From the NCBI RefSeq assembly GCF_003111685.1, contig NZ_CP022189.1, positions 1,752,001-1,816,000 on the forward strand: a stretch of DNA of 64,000 bases. Direction: 5' to 3'. The translations under genes were made by a program, and so were the position numbers. A model generated the notes under the pieces. It had not been told where the DNA came from. It ran no database searches and saw only the letters and a program-made list of their open reading frames with translations. Of the stretch, positions 47,267 through 55,703 are shown piece after piece; positions within the stretch are counted from its first letter, which is position 1, and each line of letters begins with the position of its first letter. Origin of the DNA: Alloyangia pacifica. GTDB taxonomy: Bacteria > Pseudomonadota > Alphaproteobacteria > Rhodobacterales > Rhodobacteraceae.

Positions 47267-47480
47267 TCCGCGTCACCTCCTTTCAATGACATCCCGGGGC
47301 GAGCCTGAGGGAAATACGCTAACCGAAAGTGAAGAAAAAAACTGAGGCGATTCTAGCAATGGAAGGGAAACCACTTAAGGATTGTTCGTTTGGAGATCCT
47401 GTACGCGTCGCTTACTCCGAAGCCACGGAAAAGTTCACGATAGAGCAGTCTTCTAAGCGGCTGAAAGGAGCGTTCCGAGT

Positions 47481-47915
47481 ATGGAAACGATTGGATACCT
47501 GAAGGAAAGCGGAGGTCGCTTCGAATTCCACTCAGATCAGTTCGGCCTTGTCGTCCGCGGAAATTATCCCGAGTGGGTTCTCGCCGCCGCAGCCGAGATC
47601 ATTCGTGACAACACGAAACTCGAAGCCGACAGCCGGATGGAGGAATTGACTGCCCTGGTGGAATTCGGCGAGGCGAGCGAGATCGATATAGACGCGCATA
47701 AAGTCGACATGAAGTTCCGCTACGAGGTGCTTCCGCAATGCGTCGTGACCATGGGCACGATGGATTATCGCTGGGCGGACCAGGAGGGGCGCGAGAAGCT
47801 GACCGAGTTCGACGGTCACACGATGCGCCGGCTGCATGACATGTCCCTGACCCGCAACGACAGCTTTCTCGACGACGAGGACGGCGTGGACAAGAGCTCC
47901 GACGGAGCGGCGTGA
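47481..47915 (+). CDS. Unknown acidic protein preceding pyp
   Basis: 144 residues, acidic, beginning METIGYLKESGGRFEFHSDQFG. The beta-alpha pattern in LTALVEFGEASEIDIDAHKVDMKFRY style segments is regular, but no family is recognised. GAAAGGAGCG precedes the start. It ends 18 bases before pyp, so the two are almost certainly cotranscribed, and it could be a PYP partner; that is inference from position only. Confidence 0.65.
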   Translation: METIGYLKESGGRFEFHSDQFGLVVRGNYPEWVLAAAAEIIRDNTKLEADSRMEELTALVEFGEASEIDIDAHKVDMKFRYEVLPQCVVTMGTMDYRWADQEGREKLTEFDGHTMRRLHDMSLTRNDSFLDDEDGVDKSSDGAA

Positions 47916-47933
47916 ACGAGCGAGGATCGATAC

Positions 47934-48308
47934 ATGGAAATCATTCCCTTTGGCAGCCAGGACATCGACAACATCCTGAGCCGCGAGCCCCAGCGGGCCG
48001 AATACCTTCCCTTCGGCGCCGTCCTGCTTGATCGCATGGGCAAGATCATCAAGTACAACAAGTCCGAAGGCCTGATCTCCAACCGGGTTCCCGCCGAGGT
48101 GATCGGGATGGATTTCTTCAACCAGATCGCCCCCTGCGCCAAGGGCAAGCGGTTCCACGGGGAGTTCATCAAATTCCATCGCAGCGGCCAGGTGAACGTC
48201 ATGTTCGACTATAAGTTCGCCTACAAGGGCACGGACGTGAACGTGAAGATCCACATGAAGTCGCAGCCGGACGGACAGTCCTGCTGGCTCTTCGTCAAAA
48301 GGGTCTGA
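47934..48308 (+). CDS. pyp: Photoactive yellow protein
   Basis: A 124-residue PAS-fold blue-light receptor, the size of Halorhodospira PYP (125). Chromophore residues are conserved: Cys68 in IAPCAKGK carries the p-coumaroyl thioester, with Tyr41 and Glu45 in KYNKSEG as hydrogen-bond partners, Ser49 in place of the usual Thr, and Arg51. N-terminus MEIIPFGSQDIDN and C-terminus WLFVKRV match the family. Light triggers chromophore isomerisation and a signalling state. The chromophore ligase gene pcl lies 1.2 kb downstream. In Rhodobacter, pyp also sits in the gas-vesicle locus. The output partner is unknown. Confidence 0.96.
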   Translation: MEIIPFGSQDIDNILSREPQRAEYLPFGAVLLDRMGKIIKYNKSEGLISNRVPAEVIGMDFFNQIAPCAKGKRFHGEFIKFHRSGQVNVMFDYKFAYKGTDVNVKIHMKSQPDGQSCWLFVKRV

Positions 48309-48322
48309 GCACGGGGGCGAGC

Positions 48323-48952
48323 ATGGTGGCCGAACAGAAATTCCTGATCCGGATCAAGCCGGAGCTGCGGCAGCTTCGCGCGAGGGCCGAGGCGGCGCCG
48401 CCGCTTGCTCTGCCGGCCGCCGCACCCGCCCGGCTTGTCCAGGGCGCCAGCCCCTCCGCGATCGTCACCGCCGGCGGCGATGCGCCCGCGAGGGCGGGAA
48501 CCCGGCCGCCTCCCCGGCCGATCAGGTTGCGCAGGGATGGCCTGCGACCGCTGTGTGTCGAGGCAGTGCCCGTGCTCGTGCTCCCTCTCGAGTCAGGGCC
48601 TGTTTCGGCCGGCCGCGGCGAGGAGAGGCGCGAGGCGACCCCGGTTGGGTGTTCCGTCGGTCCGCAGGAGCGCGGGCACTTGGCGCTCTACCTCGATCCC
48701 GAGGACCGCCTCGTCGCCCACATCAGAGAGCCGCAGGACGACACCAGGCGCCCGGCCTTCCGCGCCGCCTGGATCACCAATCAGTCTGATCTTCGAGCCC
48801 TTCTTGGGACGGCCCGCCCCGACGGATGCGCCACACTGCCCGCCGGTCCGCGCGGGCCGGAAGACGCGCGACCCCGGACCCGCCCATGGGACTCCGGTCC
48901 CGACCCTGTCACTCGAGCCCGAGCAGCCGGACCCACCCGGCAAGAGGAGTAG
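48323..48952 (+). CDS. Unknown Pro/Arg-rich protein between pyp and pcl
   Basis: 209 residues. The first 70 and last 50 are low-complexity Pro/Ala/Arg; a more ordered centre runs LCVEAVPVLVLPLESG and LALYLDPEDRLVAHIREP to FRAAWITNQSDLRALLG. No family recognised. It starts 14 bases after pyp and ends 2 bases before the next start, so it belongs to the same transcript. Codon usage is like the neighbours. The real start could be somewhat later. Confidence 0.55.
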   Translation: MVAEQKFLIRIKPELRQLRARAEAAPPLALPAAAPARLVQGASPSAIVTAGGDAPARAGTRPPPRPIRLRRDGLRPLCVEAVPVLVLPLESGPVSAGRGEERREATPVGCSVGPQERGHLALYLDPEDRLVAHIREPQDDTRRPAFRAAWITNQSDLRALLGTARPDGCATLPAGPRGPEDARPRTRPWDSGPDPVTRARAAGPTRQEE

Positions 48953-48954
48953 CG

Positions 48955-49443
48955 ATGCCCTACATGACAGACCGACAGCCGAACGACCATGTCCTGCCCC
49001 TCCACGACGCCCCGTCCGACACCCACCCCGCCGACGCATTGACCTATTGCCTGCGGCGGGTCGGGGCTCGCCCGCTCGAGTTCACCGGCGTGGAGCTGGG
49101 CATGGCGATGAGCTTCAATCCTGAGCTGCCCTGGTGGTACGAGTTCAACATCTTCCGCAGCGACTCTGGCTTCGTGGTGAGCATTAAGCGGTTCCACGTG
49201 TCAGAGGACGAGACCGACTATTGCCGGGCCTGGCACTTTTCCGATCTCGACGCCGCCATGTCTGCGCTCGAAAGCTATGACGCTGCGCAGGATGTCCCCG
49301 TGGGTCGGCACATGCCCCCGTCCGATGCGACCGCAGCCGAGTTGGCCGCCACGGCCTTCCAGCTGCGGGCCGAGATCGCCGAGACCCGCGCGCATTTCGC
49401 AAGCCTCGTGGGCGAGTTCCTGCACGATCTGGATGAGACCTGA
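48955..49443 (+). CDS. Unknown protein between pyp and pcl
   Basis: 162 residues with AAGAGGAG ahead of the ATG. A compact centre (LGMAMSFNPELPWWYEFNIF; FVVSIKRFHVSEDETDYCRAW) has an aromatic-rich beta pattern. The C-terminal 50 residues are helical (AATAFQLRAEIAETRAHFASL). No family recognised. It is 27 bases upstream of pcl. Its conserved-looking core makes it a real gene; function cannot be assigned. Confidence 0.65.
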   Translation: MPYMTDRQPNDHVLPLHDAPSDTHPADALTYCLRRVGARPLEFTGVELGMAMSFNPELPWWYEFNIFRSDSGFVVSIKRFHVSEDETDYCRAWHFSDLDAAMSALESYDAAQDVPVGRHMPPSDATAAELAATAFQLRAEIAETRAHFASLVGEFLHDLDET

Positions 49444-49470
49444 GGCCGGGGGGCCTCGCCGGAGGGCGCC

Positions 49471-50640
49471 ATGATCCGCCGCAACGATGCCCTGCGCTTG
49501 TGCAAGTCCGTAATCTTCGAGGAGCTTCAGCGGCTAGACCCGTCGCGCGCACGGCGCATGCCGGCGGCGCTCTGGACGGATGAGACGCGGATCGACGAAG
49601 ACGGTCTCGGCTTCGACAGCCTCTCGAGGATCGATCTCGTGTCGGCAATGACCGCAAGGTTCGCGCTGCATCGCTCGGGGGTCGAGGATTACATGCTGCT
49701 GCATCCCGAGCTGGGAACCTGGGCGCAGCTTCTCGAGTCGCATTTTCAGGGCGCGGCGCCAGATCTGTCCCTGGCCTTCCACAGTTCCGGCAGCACTGGC
49801 ACGCCCAAGGTCGTGCAGCACCCTCTGGGGTTCCTGGTCGAGGAAGTCGAGGCACATGCGGCACGCAGCCTTGTCGAAAGGCCCGGTCGGGTTGTCGCGC
49901 TGGTGCCGCCGCATCACATCTTCGGCTTTCTGTTCACCGTGCTCCTGCCCGCGCGGCTGGGGGTGCCGGTGCTCGATCTCGCCAGCAGGGGGCCTGGCGC
50001 GCTGTCCCGGGAGCTGCGGGCGGGCGATCTGATCGTCGGCACGCCGCACATCTTCGGCCGGGTGTTGACGCTGCTTTCTGGCAAGCCCGTCGCGGCCCAT
50101 GCGCTGAGCTCCACCGCCCCGGCCCCGCCGGAGCTCTGGACGGCGGTCGCCCGGGCGGGTCTGGGCGCGCTGACCGAGGTCTTCGGCGCCTCCGAGACGG
50201 GGGGCGTCGGGCACCGCGCCGACACCGATGCGCGCTTCCGCCTCATGCCCTATCTCGAACCGGGCAATCCGCCACGGCGCCGGGGCGCCGCCATCGCCCT
50301 GCAGGATCACCTCCGCTGGTCGGAGGACGGACGGGCCTTCACCGTTCACGGCCGCCACGACCGGAGCGTGCAGATTGCCGGTCACACTGTCTCGTTGAAC
50401 GCCGTGGTCGCGGCGTTGGAGGCGCAGCCCGAGGTCGCCCATGCCTGCGTCCGGCAGGACGGCGATCGACTCAAATGCTACATCGTGCCCTGCGCCGGAG
50501 CCGATGCCGCCGCGCTGGAGGAGCGGTTGCGCGCGGAGATGGCGGCGCGCCACGCGCCGGCCGCACGCCCGCTTAGCTACACATTCGGTCCGCAACTGCC
50601 GCGAGATTCCATGGGAAAGCTGGCCGACTGGCAGTCTTGA
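49471..50640 (+). CDS. pcl: 4-coumarate:CoA ligase of the PYP chromophore pathway
   Basis: A 389-residue adenylate-forming enzyme that activates p-coumarate to its CoA thioester for loading onto PYP. The AMP-binding P-loop is FHSSGSTGTPKVVQHP, followed by GASETGGVGHR, the hinge region HGRHDRSVQIAGHTVSL, and the terminal catalytic Lys in RDSMGK. At about 390 residues it is much shorter than plant 4CL and equals the short ligases found beside pyp in Rhodobacter. Tyrosine ammonia-lyase, which makes p-coumarate, is not in the window. Confidence 0.88.
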   Translation: MIRRNDALRLCKSVIFEELQRLDPSRARRMPAALWTDETRIDEDGLGFDSLSRIDLVSAMTARFALHRSGVEDYMLLHPELGTWAQLLESHFQGAAPDLSLAFHSSGSTGTPKVVQHPLGFLVEEVEAHAARSLVERPGRVVALVPPHHIFGFLFTVLLPARLGVPVLDLASRGPGALSRELRAGDLIVGTPHIFGRVLTLLSGKPVAAHALSSTAPAPPELWTAVARAGLGALTEVFGASETGGVGHRADTDARFRLMPYLEPGNPPRRRGAAIALQDHLRWSEDGRAFTVHGRHDRSVQIAGHTVSLNAVVAALEAQPEVAHACVRQDGDRLKCYIVPCAGADAAALEERLRAEMAARHAPAARPLSYTFGPQLPRDSMGKLADWQS

Positions 50641-50752
50641 GTGCGCCATCCCGCAAAAAACTCCGCCCGCGATTAAGACCGGATTCACCACCATCGCGCT
50701 AAGACAAGACCAGAGACCGTCCCGCGTTCGATGTCGAGGAAAGGAGTTCGCC

Positions 50753-51706
50753 ATGGCCCAGCCCGAGTGCCCCGCAGATTTCCGGCTGCCCATGCAAGAA
50801 CGCCCGCTGTTCGAAGATGACGAGATCGTCTCGCTGCAGAGCCGCGCCATGGCCTATCTTGCCGCGGATGTCCCGGTGCACCTGCGCGGCCCTGCCGGCA
50901 TGGGAAAGACCACCCTGGCGCTGCGCATCGCCGGCCGTCTCGGGCGACCTGTCTCCTTTCTCACCGGCGATCGCTGGCTGACGCGAGAGGATCTCGTCGG
51001 CCGCGAGATCGGTCGCATCTCGCGCCAGACCGTGGATGCCTACGTCAGCCGCGTCCGGCGTACCGAGACCCAGGAGCGGACGGACTGGCAAGACGCGATC
51101 CTGGCCGACGCCATGCGCCTGGGGCACACGCTGGTCTACGACGAGTTCACCCGTGCCCCGCCGACGGCCAATGCCGTGCTTCTGCCGGTGCTCGAGGAGC
51201 GTGTCCTTGTGTTCCACGACGCCCGCGCGGGGCGGCAGCGCCTCGAGGCGCATCCCGACTTCCGCATGCTGCTGACGTCCAATCCGCACGAATATGTCGG
51301 GGTCGAGCATCCGCCGGACGCGCTGATCGACCGGGTGGTGACCTTCGATCTCGACAGCATGCCTGCCGAGACCGAAAGCGGCATCGTCGCGGCGCGCACC
51401 GGGCTCGACAGGGCCAAGGCGGCGCAGCTGGTCACGCTTGTGCGATCCCTGCGCCGGATTTTGCCCGGCACCCCCGCCTCGCTGCGCACGGCGCTGCTGC
51501 TCGGGCGCCTCCTCGCCGCCCAGAAGGTCGAAGTCGACGCGCGAGACAGCCGTTTCGTGCAGATCTGCGTCGATGTTCTGCGCAGCCGCTCAGTGCGTGG
51601 ATCGGGTTCGGCCGATGGCTTCGAAGCCGCCCTGAAGACCGCGCTGGACGGGCTGCGCGCCGGCGACGCGCCCGCCTCCGACACCCCCATGCAGGTGGCT
51701 TCATGA
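50753..51706 (+). CDS. gvpN: Gas vesicle AAA+ ATPase GvpN
   Basis: 317 residues of the MoxR-type AAA+ family, needed for gas vesicle enlargement. Walker A is RGPAGMGKTTLALRIA; then GDRWLTREDLVGRE, Walker B LVYDEFTRAPP, and FRMLLTSNPHEYVGV are all typical GvpN. AAGGAG precedes the start. It opens the long overlapping gvp chain, separated from pcl by 112 bases that probably include a promoter (several T/A-rich hexamers near 50655-50700). Its stop overlaps the next ATG. Confidence 0.95.
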   Translation: MAQPECPADFRLPMQERPLFEDDEIVSLQSRAMAYLAADVPVHLRGPAGMGKTTLALRIAGRLGRPVSFLTGDRWLTREDLVGREIGRISRQTVDAYVSRVRRTETQERTDWQDAILADAMRLGHTLVYDEFTRAPPTANAVLLPVLEERVLVFHDARAGRQRLEAHPDFRMLLTSNPHEYVGVEHPPDALIDRVVTFDLDSMPAETESGIVAARTGLDRAKAAQLVTLVRSLRRILPGTPASLRTALLLGRLLAAQKVEVDARDSRFVQICVDVLRSRSVRGSGSADGFEAALKTALDGLRAGDAPASDTPMQVAS

Positions 51707-51948
51707 GACGCCCGCCCGCATGCCCTCCGCGGCGCCCCAACTCCGCTCTGCGCCGCCCACCCCGCACCCGAACCGAAGCCGCGGTGGAACTGGTGAAGGT
51801 GGAGTTCAAGCGCGATCGCCTCCGCCGGGAGCTCGAGGCTATGAAACGCCGCGCCGGTCTTTCCGCGGCCGAACTTCGCGCCCACGCGCTTCGGGCGCAG
51901 CGGCTGCTGGCCCGGCTGGCCACGCCGGAGGAGGATCCCTGGCCGTGA
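51703..51948 (+). CDS. Small basic coiled-coil protein in the gvp chain
   Basis: 81 residues: a basic Pro/Arg N-terminus and a single long charged helix (VELVKVEFKRDRLRRELEAMKRRAG to LRAQRLLARL). Its ATG overlaps the gvpN stop and its stop overlaps the gvpO GTG, which supports translation. I do not recognise the family; some gas-vesicle clusters have a small gene (gvpV) at this place, but I cannot confirm identity. Confidence 0.6.
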   Translation: MRRPPACPPRRPNSALRRPPRTRTEAAVELVKVEFKRDRLRRELEAMKRRAGLSAAELRAHALRAQRLLARLATPEEDPWP

Positions 51949-52274
51949 CCGCCCGCAAGAGACCCGCCCCCCCGGCCCCGGCAACGGCCCCGGCCGCGCA
52001 AACAAGTGATCCGGGCCGCCCGATCTCCCTGCAGCAGGCGATGGACAGGGCGCGCGCCGCGCTGCAGGACATCACCCCGCTGCCGGTCGAGGGCATCGCG
52101 AGTTCCGAGCGGGACCCCGGCGGATGGCGCATCGTCGCCGAGGTGCTCGAGGCACCCGCCCGCATGGGCGACAACGACCTCCTGGCTGCCTACGAACTCG
52201 CGCTTGACCCCACCGGCGAGTTGACCGGCTTTCGCCGTCTGCGCCGCTACCATCGAGAGGATCGCGAAGAATGA
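51945..52274 (+). CDS. gvpO: Gas vesicle protein GvpO
   Basis: 109 residues from a GTG overlapping the previous stop. The first 30 are Pro/Ala-rich; the rest is the GvpO domain: GGWRIVAEVLEAPARMGDN, LLAAYELALDPTGELTGF and the closing RRLRRYHRE. GvpO is an accessory protein needed for normal vesicle formation in haloarchaea and bacteria. Length is normal. The next gene overlaps by 4 bases. Confidence 0.85.
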   Translation: MTARKRPAPPAPATAPAAQTSDPGRPISLQQAMDRARAALQDITPLPVEGIASSERDPGGWRIVAEVLEAPARMGDNDLLAAYELALDPTGELTGFRRLRRYHREDREE

Positions 52275-52594
52275 CCCATAGCAGCCATCACGGGCAGTCC
52301 ATGCAGCCGGACGGGCTTGCTGACATCCTCGAGCGCATTCTCGACAAGGGCATCGTCATCGCCGGCGATGTCTCGGTCTCGCTGGTCGGCATCGAGCTGC
52401 TCTCGATCCGGCTCAGGCTGCTGGTCGCCACCGTCGACAAGGCCAAGGAACTGGGCATCAACTGGTGGGAAAGCGACCCCCACCTTTCGGCGGAGGCACG
52501 CCGCCTGGAGCAGGAGAACGCGGCCCTGCTTGAGCGGGTGAGCGCCCTCGAATCCCGGCTGGAGCAGCTGCCGATACCCGGAGCGCGCGCATGA
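52271..52594 (+). CDS. gvpJ: GvpA/GvpJ-family minor gas vesicle protein
   Basis: 107 residues: a GvpA-type core ([41 protein letters not shown]) then a C-terminal extension starting LGINWWESDP and ending in a charged helix. The INWWESDP extension separates GvpJ from the shell protein GvpA, which ends soon after the core. GvpJ-like proteins nucleate or cap the vesicle. Start and stop overlap both neighbours by 4 bases. Confidence 0.85.
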   Translation: MTHSSHHGQSMQPDGLADILERILDKGIVIAGDVSVSLVGIELLSIRLRLLVATVDKAKELGINWWESDPHLSAEARRLEQENAALLERVSALESRLEQLPIPGARA

Positions 52595-53091
52595 GTCCCC
52601 GAAACCTCGGAACGGGTCCGGCGGACGATACCGGGCAGGAGCCGCCCTCGGACGGGGCCTCCGAGTCAGCCGCGCGGATCGAGGCGCTCAACCTGCGTCT
52701 GCGCGGGCTGATCGGCGCGTTTGCAGAGAGTTTGCAGAGGATCGGTGAGAGCCTGCCTCCGCGTTCCGAAACCGCCATTGCCGAGGTTTCGCGCAACGTC
52801 CGTCTCGGCACCCTCGCCGATTTCCTGGCAGCCTCCTCGCACCGAGACCGCAGCGTGCCGGAGCACCGCATCGTGCAAGACGCCACCGCCTGGACGCTCG
52901 AGGCGCATCTTCCTGGCGTCCCCCTGCACGAACTCCGCATCGAGGTCCATCGGGGCCGCCTGACCCTGACCTCGCCTGGGCACCAGCTCCGCTGCTCGCT
53001 TCCCCAAGACCTGCGGGAAGGCGCGCTCCGGATGCGCTTTCAAGGGGGCTGGCTGACGTTGGAAGCCGCGCGCGGGGGGACCTCGGCATGA
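52591..53091 (+). CDS. gvpH: Gas vesicle protein GvpH, Hsp20-like
   Basis: 166 residues: a disordered N-terminus, a helical middle (ARIEALNLRLRGLIGAFAESL) and a C-terminal alpha-crystallin-like beta domain (WTLEAHLPGVPLHELRIEVHRG; LTLTSPG; LRMRFQGGWLTLEAA). GvpH is a small chaperone-like accessory protein. The family is divergent, so the symbol rests on domain plus position. It overlaps both neighbours by 4 bases. Confidence 0.75.
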   Translation: MSPRNLGTGPADDTGQEPPSDGASESAARIEALNLRLRGLIGAFAESLQRIGESLPPRSETAIAEVSRNVRLGTLADFLAASSHRDRSVPEHRIVQDATAWTLEAHLPGVPLHELRIEVHRGRLTLTSPGHQLRCSLPQDLREGALRMRFQGGWLTLEAARGGTSA

Positions 53092-53861
53092 CTGCGGCCT
53101 ACCTCTACGGGTTGCTGCGCTGCGACACGCTCGGCGCCCGGCTGGCCCGCCATCCGATCGACGGCGCTTTCGGCCCGGTGCAGGCCCTGGCGATGGACGG
53201 TGCGGTGCTCGCAATGACGCCACACGACGGGCAGCCGGTGCCGCAACGCCGGCGCTATCTCATGGCGCATGCCCGCGTGCTCGAGGTGCTGATGTCTCAC
53301 GGCCCGGTGCTGCCGTTCCGCTTCGGCCATGTGGTGCGCGACACCGCGCACCTCAGCGGGATGCTGCGCGCGGCAAAGGCGCAGATCACCCGGAACTTCA
53401 CTCGGATCGAGGGCCATGCTGAGGTCGGTCTGCGGGTCGAGTTCGACCGCACCGCCGCGCTGCAGGCAACGCTCGCGGCCGCGCCGGGCCTTGCCCGGCA
53501 GCGTGACGCGCTGCTCGCGCGCGGCGGGGGCGGGCGCCTCGCCCAGATAGAGCTCGGGCGCCGGGTCGCCGAGGCGCTGGAGGCGCGGCGCACCGTCTGC
53601 CAGCACGCTTTGCTCCGGCGCCTCGCGCCCCTCGCCCGCGCTCATGTGCTCCATCCTCCCGAGGACGATGTGCAGGTGCTGCGTGCGGCCTTCCTCTTGC
53701 CTGAAACGGCGGTCGAGGCCTTTTCCCAGGCCGCGGACCAGGCCGCCTCGGCCTGTGATTTCGCCGGCGCGCCCCCGCACCTGCGCCTCGTTCATCCCAC
53801 GCCGCCCTTCAACTTCGTCTCCTTCTCCCTGGCGGCGGAGCCGGACCCCGAGGTCGTCTGA
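53088..53861 (+). CDS. gvpF: Gas vesicle protein GvpF/GvpL (first copy)
   Basis: 257 residues of the GvpL/GvpF family. AYLYGLL opens the chain, VLPFRFGHVV is the common VmPvrFGt-like motif, and a second alpha/beta domain ends PPFNFVSFSL. GvpF contacts GvpA early in assembly. It is the most standard of four GvpF/L-like proteins in this locus. Its stop and the gvpG start share one base. Confidence 0.88.
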   Translation: MTAAYLYGLLRCDTLGARLARHPIDGAFGPVQALAMDGAVLAMTPHDGQPVPQRRRYLMAHARVLEVLMSHGPVLPFRFGHVVRDTAHLSGMLRAAKAQITRNFTRIEGHAEVGLRVEFDRTAALQATLAAAPGLARQRDALLARGGGGRLAQIELGRRVAEALEARRTVCQHALLRRLAPLARAHVLHPPEDDVQVLRAAFLLPETAVEAFSQAADQAASACDFAGAPPHLRLVHPTPPFNFVSFSLAAEPDPEVV

Positions 53862-54106
53862 TGGGTCTCTTGCGCAAGCTTCTCTGCGTCCCGGTGACCG
53901 CGCCTTTCTCGGGCGCACTTTGGGTCACCGCGCAACTCGCGCAGGCGGCAGAGGCCGAATTCTACGACCCGGTCCGCATCCGGCGCGAGATCGAGGCGCT
54001 GGCCCGCGCGGTCGATCGCGGCGATCTCGACGAAGCAAGTTACGACGCAGAAGAAGAGGTGCTGATGGCGCGCCTGGCCGAAGCCGCGCGGCGGGGCGCA
54101 CCATGA
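53861..54106 (+). CDS. gvpG: Gas vesicle protein GvpG
   Basis: 81 residues, the usual small GvpG: MGLLRKLLCVPVTAPFSG, then a helix AAEAEFYDPVRIRREIEAL and ASYDAEEEVLMARL. GvpG is a required accessory protein lying between gvpF and gvpL in most clusters, as here. Overlaps 1 base with gvpF and 4 with the next gene. Confidence 0.85.
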   Translation: MGLLRKLLCVPVTAPFSGALWVTAQLAQAAEAEFYDPVRIRREIEALARAVDRGDLDEASYDAEEEVLMARLAEAARRGAP

Positions 54107-55014
54107 TGGCGCCGCTCGCCATCTTGCGGCGTGACGCGCCGATGCCGCTGCCGGCGGGTCTCTCGACCGAGCCCTGCGGCGCGCTCCTGCTCGTGCGCGC
54201 GCCTGACATGCCGGGTCGCGGGGTGACCTTCGGCAAGGGACGCCGCGCGGTCCTGCAGCGCGCCGGACACCGCCAGGCGCAGATCGAGTCCCTTCTGCCC
54301 CTGGGCCCGGTCCTCGCGATTCAGGCCGGAACCCGGCTCACGCCCGGCGACCTGTCTCCCTCCCAGGCGGAACTGGCCGAGTGGTGCGACCGGCTTGCCG
54401 GCCGGATCCAGTTCCAGCTGACCGCCGCCTGGGACGGTCCTGCGCCGCGCCCACCGGCGCCGGCGTGGGCCGCGCTGAAATCTTGCATGGAAGAGCGGCT
54501 GTCGCACCTGGCGCGCGACAGCATCGAGCTGCCGCTCGGCGGCGGCGATACGCTGGTCAATCGAATCCTGCTCATCGACAGCAGCGACGCAGACCGGCTC
54601 GACACGTTGCTGGCAGAGATCGACGCGCGCTGCCCGGACCGGCTGCGCCTGCGGCTCGTCGGGCCGAGCCCCGCGGTGTCCTTCGCGCTCGCGTCGCTGC
54701 ATCGGGTCTCCGGTACGGATGTGTGCGCCGCGGCAGCCGCGCTTGGCCTGGCCCTTCCCGCACCACCAACCGGCGCGGCGCTCGCCGCATTGGCCCCCCT
54801 GCTCCCCGAGCGCCGCAGGCAGGCGCTCATGCAAGGCTGCAGCACCGAGCACAGCCGACTTCTGGCCCGGGTCTGTGCGCTCACCCTGCCCTCGGGGCCG
54901 GTGGACGACGTGCCGATCCTCGCCGTCAGGCGCGAGGGATGCGCCGCTCCGGTCGGGCCACGCAGCCTTCCGGGGCCGAGCGCCGCGCCACGACACCACG
55001 GGACAGGCCGATGA
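54103..55014 (+). CDS. Divergent GvpF/L-family protein (second copy)
   Basis: 303 residues. N-terminal part divergent (GALLLVRAPDMPGRG; LLPLGPVLAIQAGT, the GvpF/L PvrFG-like position), central helices and a second domain VNRILLIDSSDADRLDTLL with LRLRLVGPSPAVSFALASL, matching the GPwPPYsF end of the family, then an extra 80-residue tail rich in Ala/Pro. Translation is coupled to gvpG and to the next gene by ATGA overlaps. Assigned to GvpL by fold and place, with no exact symbol. Confidence 0.7.
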   Translation: MMAPLAILRRDAPMPLPAGLSTEPCGALLLVRAPDMPGRGVTFGKGRRAVLQRAGHRQAQIESLLPLGPVLAIQAGTRLTPGDLSPSQAELAEWCDRLAGRIQFQLTAAWDGPAPRPPAPAWAALKSCMEERLSHLARDSIELPLGGGDTLVNRILLIDSSDADRLDTLLAEIDARCPDRLRLRLVGPSPAVSFALASLHRVSGTDVCAAAAALGLALPAPPTGAALAALAPLLPERRRQALMQGCSTEHSRLLARVCALTLPSGPVDDVPILAVRREGCAAPVGPRSLPGPSAAPRHHGTGR

Positions 55015-55703
55015 GGGTGCTCCAGCTGCATGGGCTGATCAGCCCGAGCGGCCCCGCGCCCGCCCCTGCCGCACCGCCGCACCGGCAGCTTCCGCTTGGC
55101 CCGGTGACCGCGATAGTGACCGAGGGCGCCCTCGCACCGACGGAGCAATCCGCCCTCGACAGCTTGCTGGCGCATGACCGGCTGCTCTCGTGCTACCTCG
55201 TCCAGGGCCCCGTGATGCCCGTGCGCTTCGGAACCTGGTTTTCCGGTCTGCGCGCCCTGCAGGCGGCGCTGACCGAGCGTCTCGACGAATGCGCAGCCCG
55301 GCTCGAGGCGCTGCGCGGCCACGCGGAATACGCGCTGACGGTCGAGCCCGGGGAGGCGGCCCAGGCGGTCGATGCCGCGCCCTCTCCGAAGACCGGGCGG
55401 GAGTTCCTGTGGCGCCGCAAACTGCGGCGAGACGCAAGGCTCGAGGCATCCGGGGCGCGGGGCCTGGCGCTGCGCACGCTCGGCCAACGCGCGGTCGAGC
55501 TCGCCGCCGAAGCCGAGCCACGCCCGGCCCGGGCGCCTCGCCTCTCGGAGCTATCGCTGCTGATGACCTCCGCGAAGGCCGCGCATCTTCGCCGGCCTCT
55601 GCCTGGCTGGGGCGCCGAACACGGCCTGGTCGCGCGCCTCGCCGGCCCTTTCCCGCCCTACAGCTTTGCCCACGTCAGCATGGAGACGCCCACCGATGTC
55701 TGA
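55011..55703 (+). CDS. GvpF/L-family protein (third copy)
   Basis: 230 residues with LQLHGLISP at the start, PVMPVRFGTWF in the middle and AGPFPPYSFAHVSM at the end: the complete GvpL/GvpF signature. A long Arg-rich helical segment lies between. The start overlaps the previous stop by 4 bases; the next gene starts 8 bases inside its end. Confidence 0.82.
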   Translation: MRVLQLHGLISPSGPAPAPAAPPHRQLPLGPVTAIVTEGALAPTEQSALDSLLAHDRLLSCYLVQGPVMPVRFGTWFSGLRALQAALTERLDECAARLEALRGHAEYALTVEPGEAAQAVDAAPSPKTGREFLWRRKLRRDARLEASGARGLALRTLGQRAVELAAEAEPRPARAPRLSELSLLMTSAKAAHLRRPLPGWGAEHGLVARLAGPFPPYSFAHVSMETPTDV

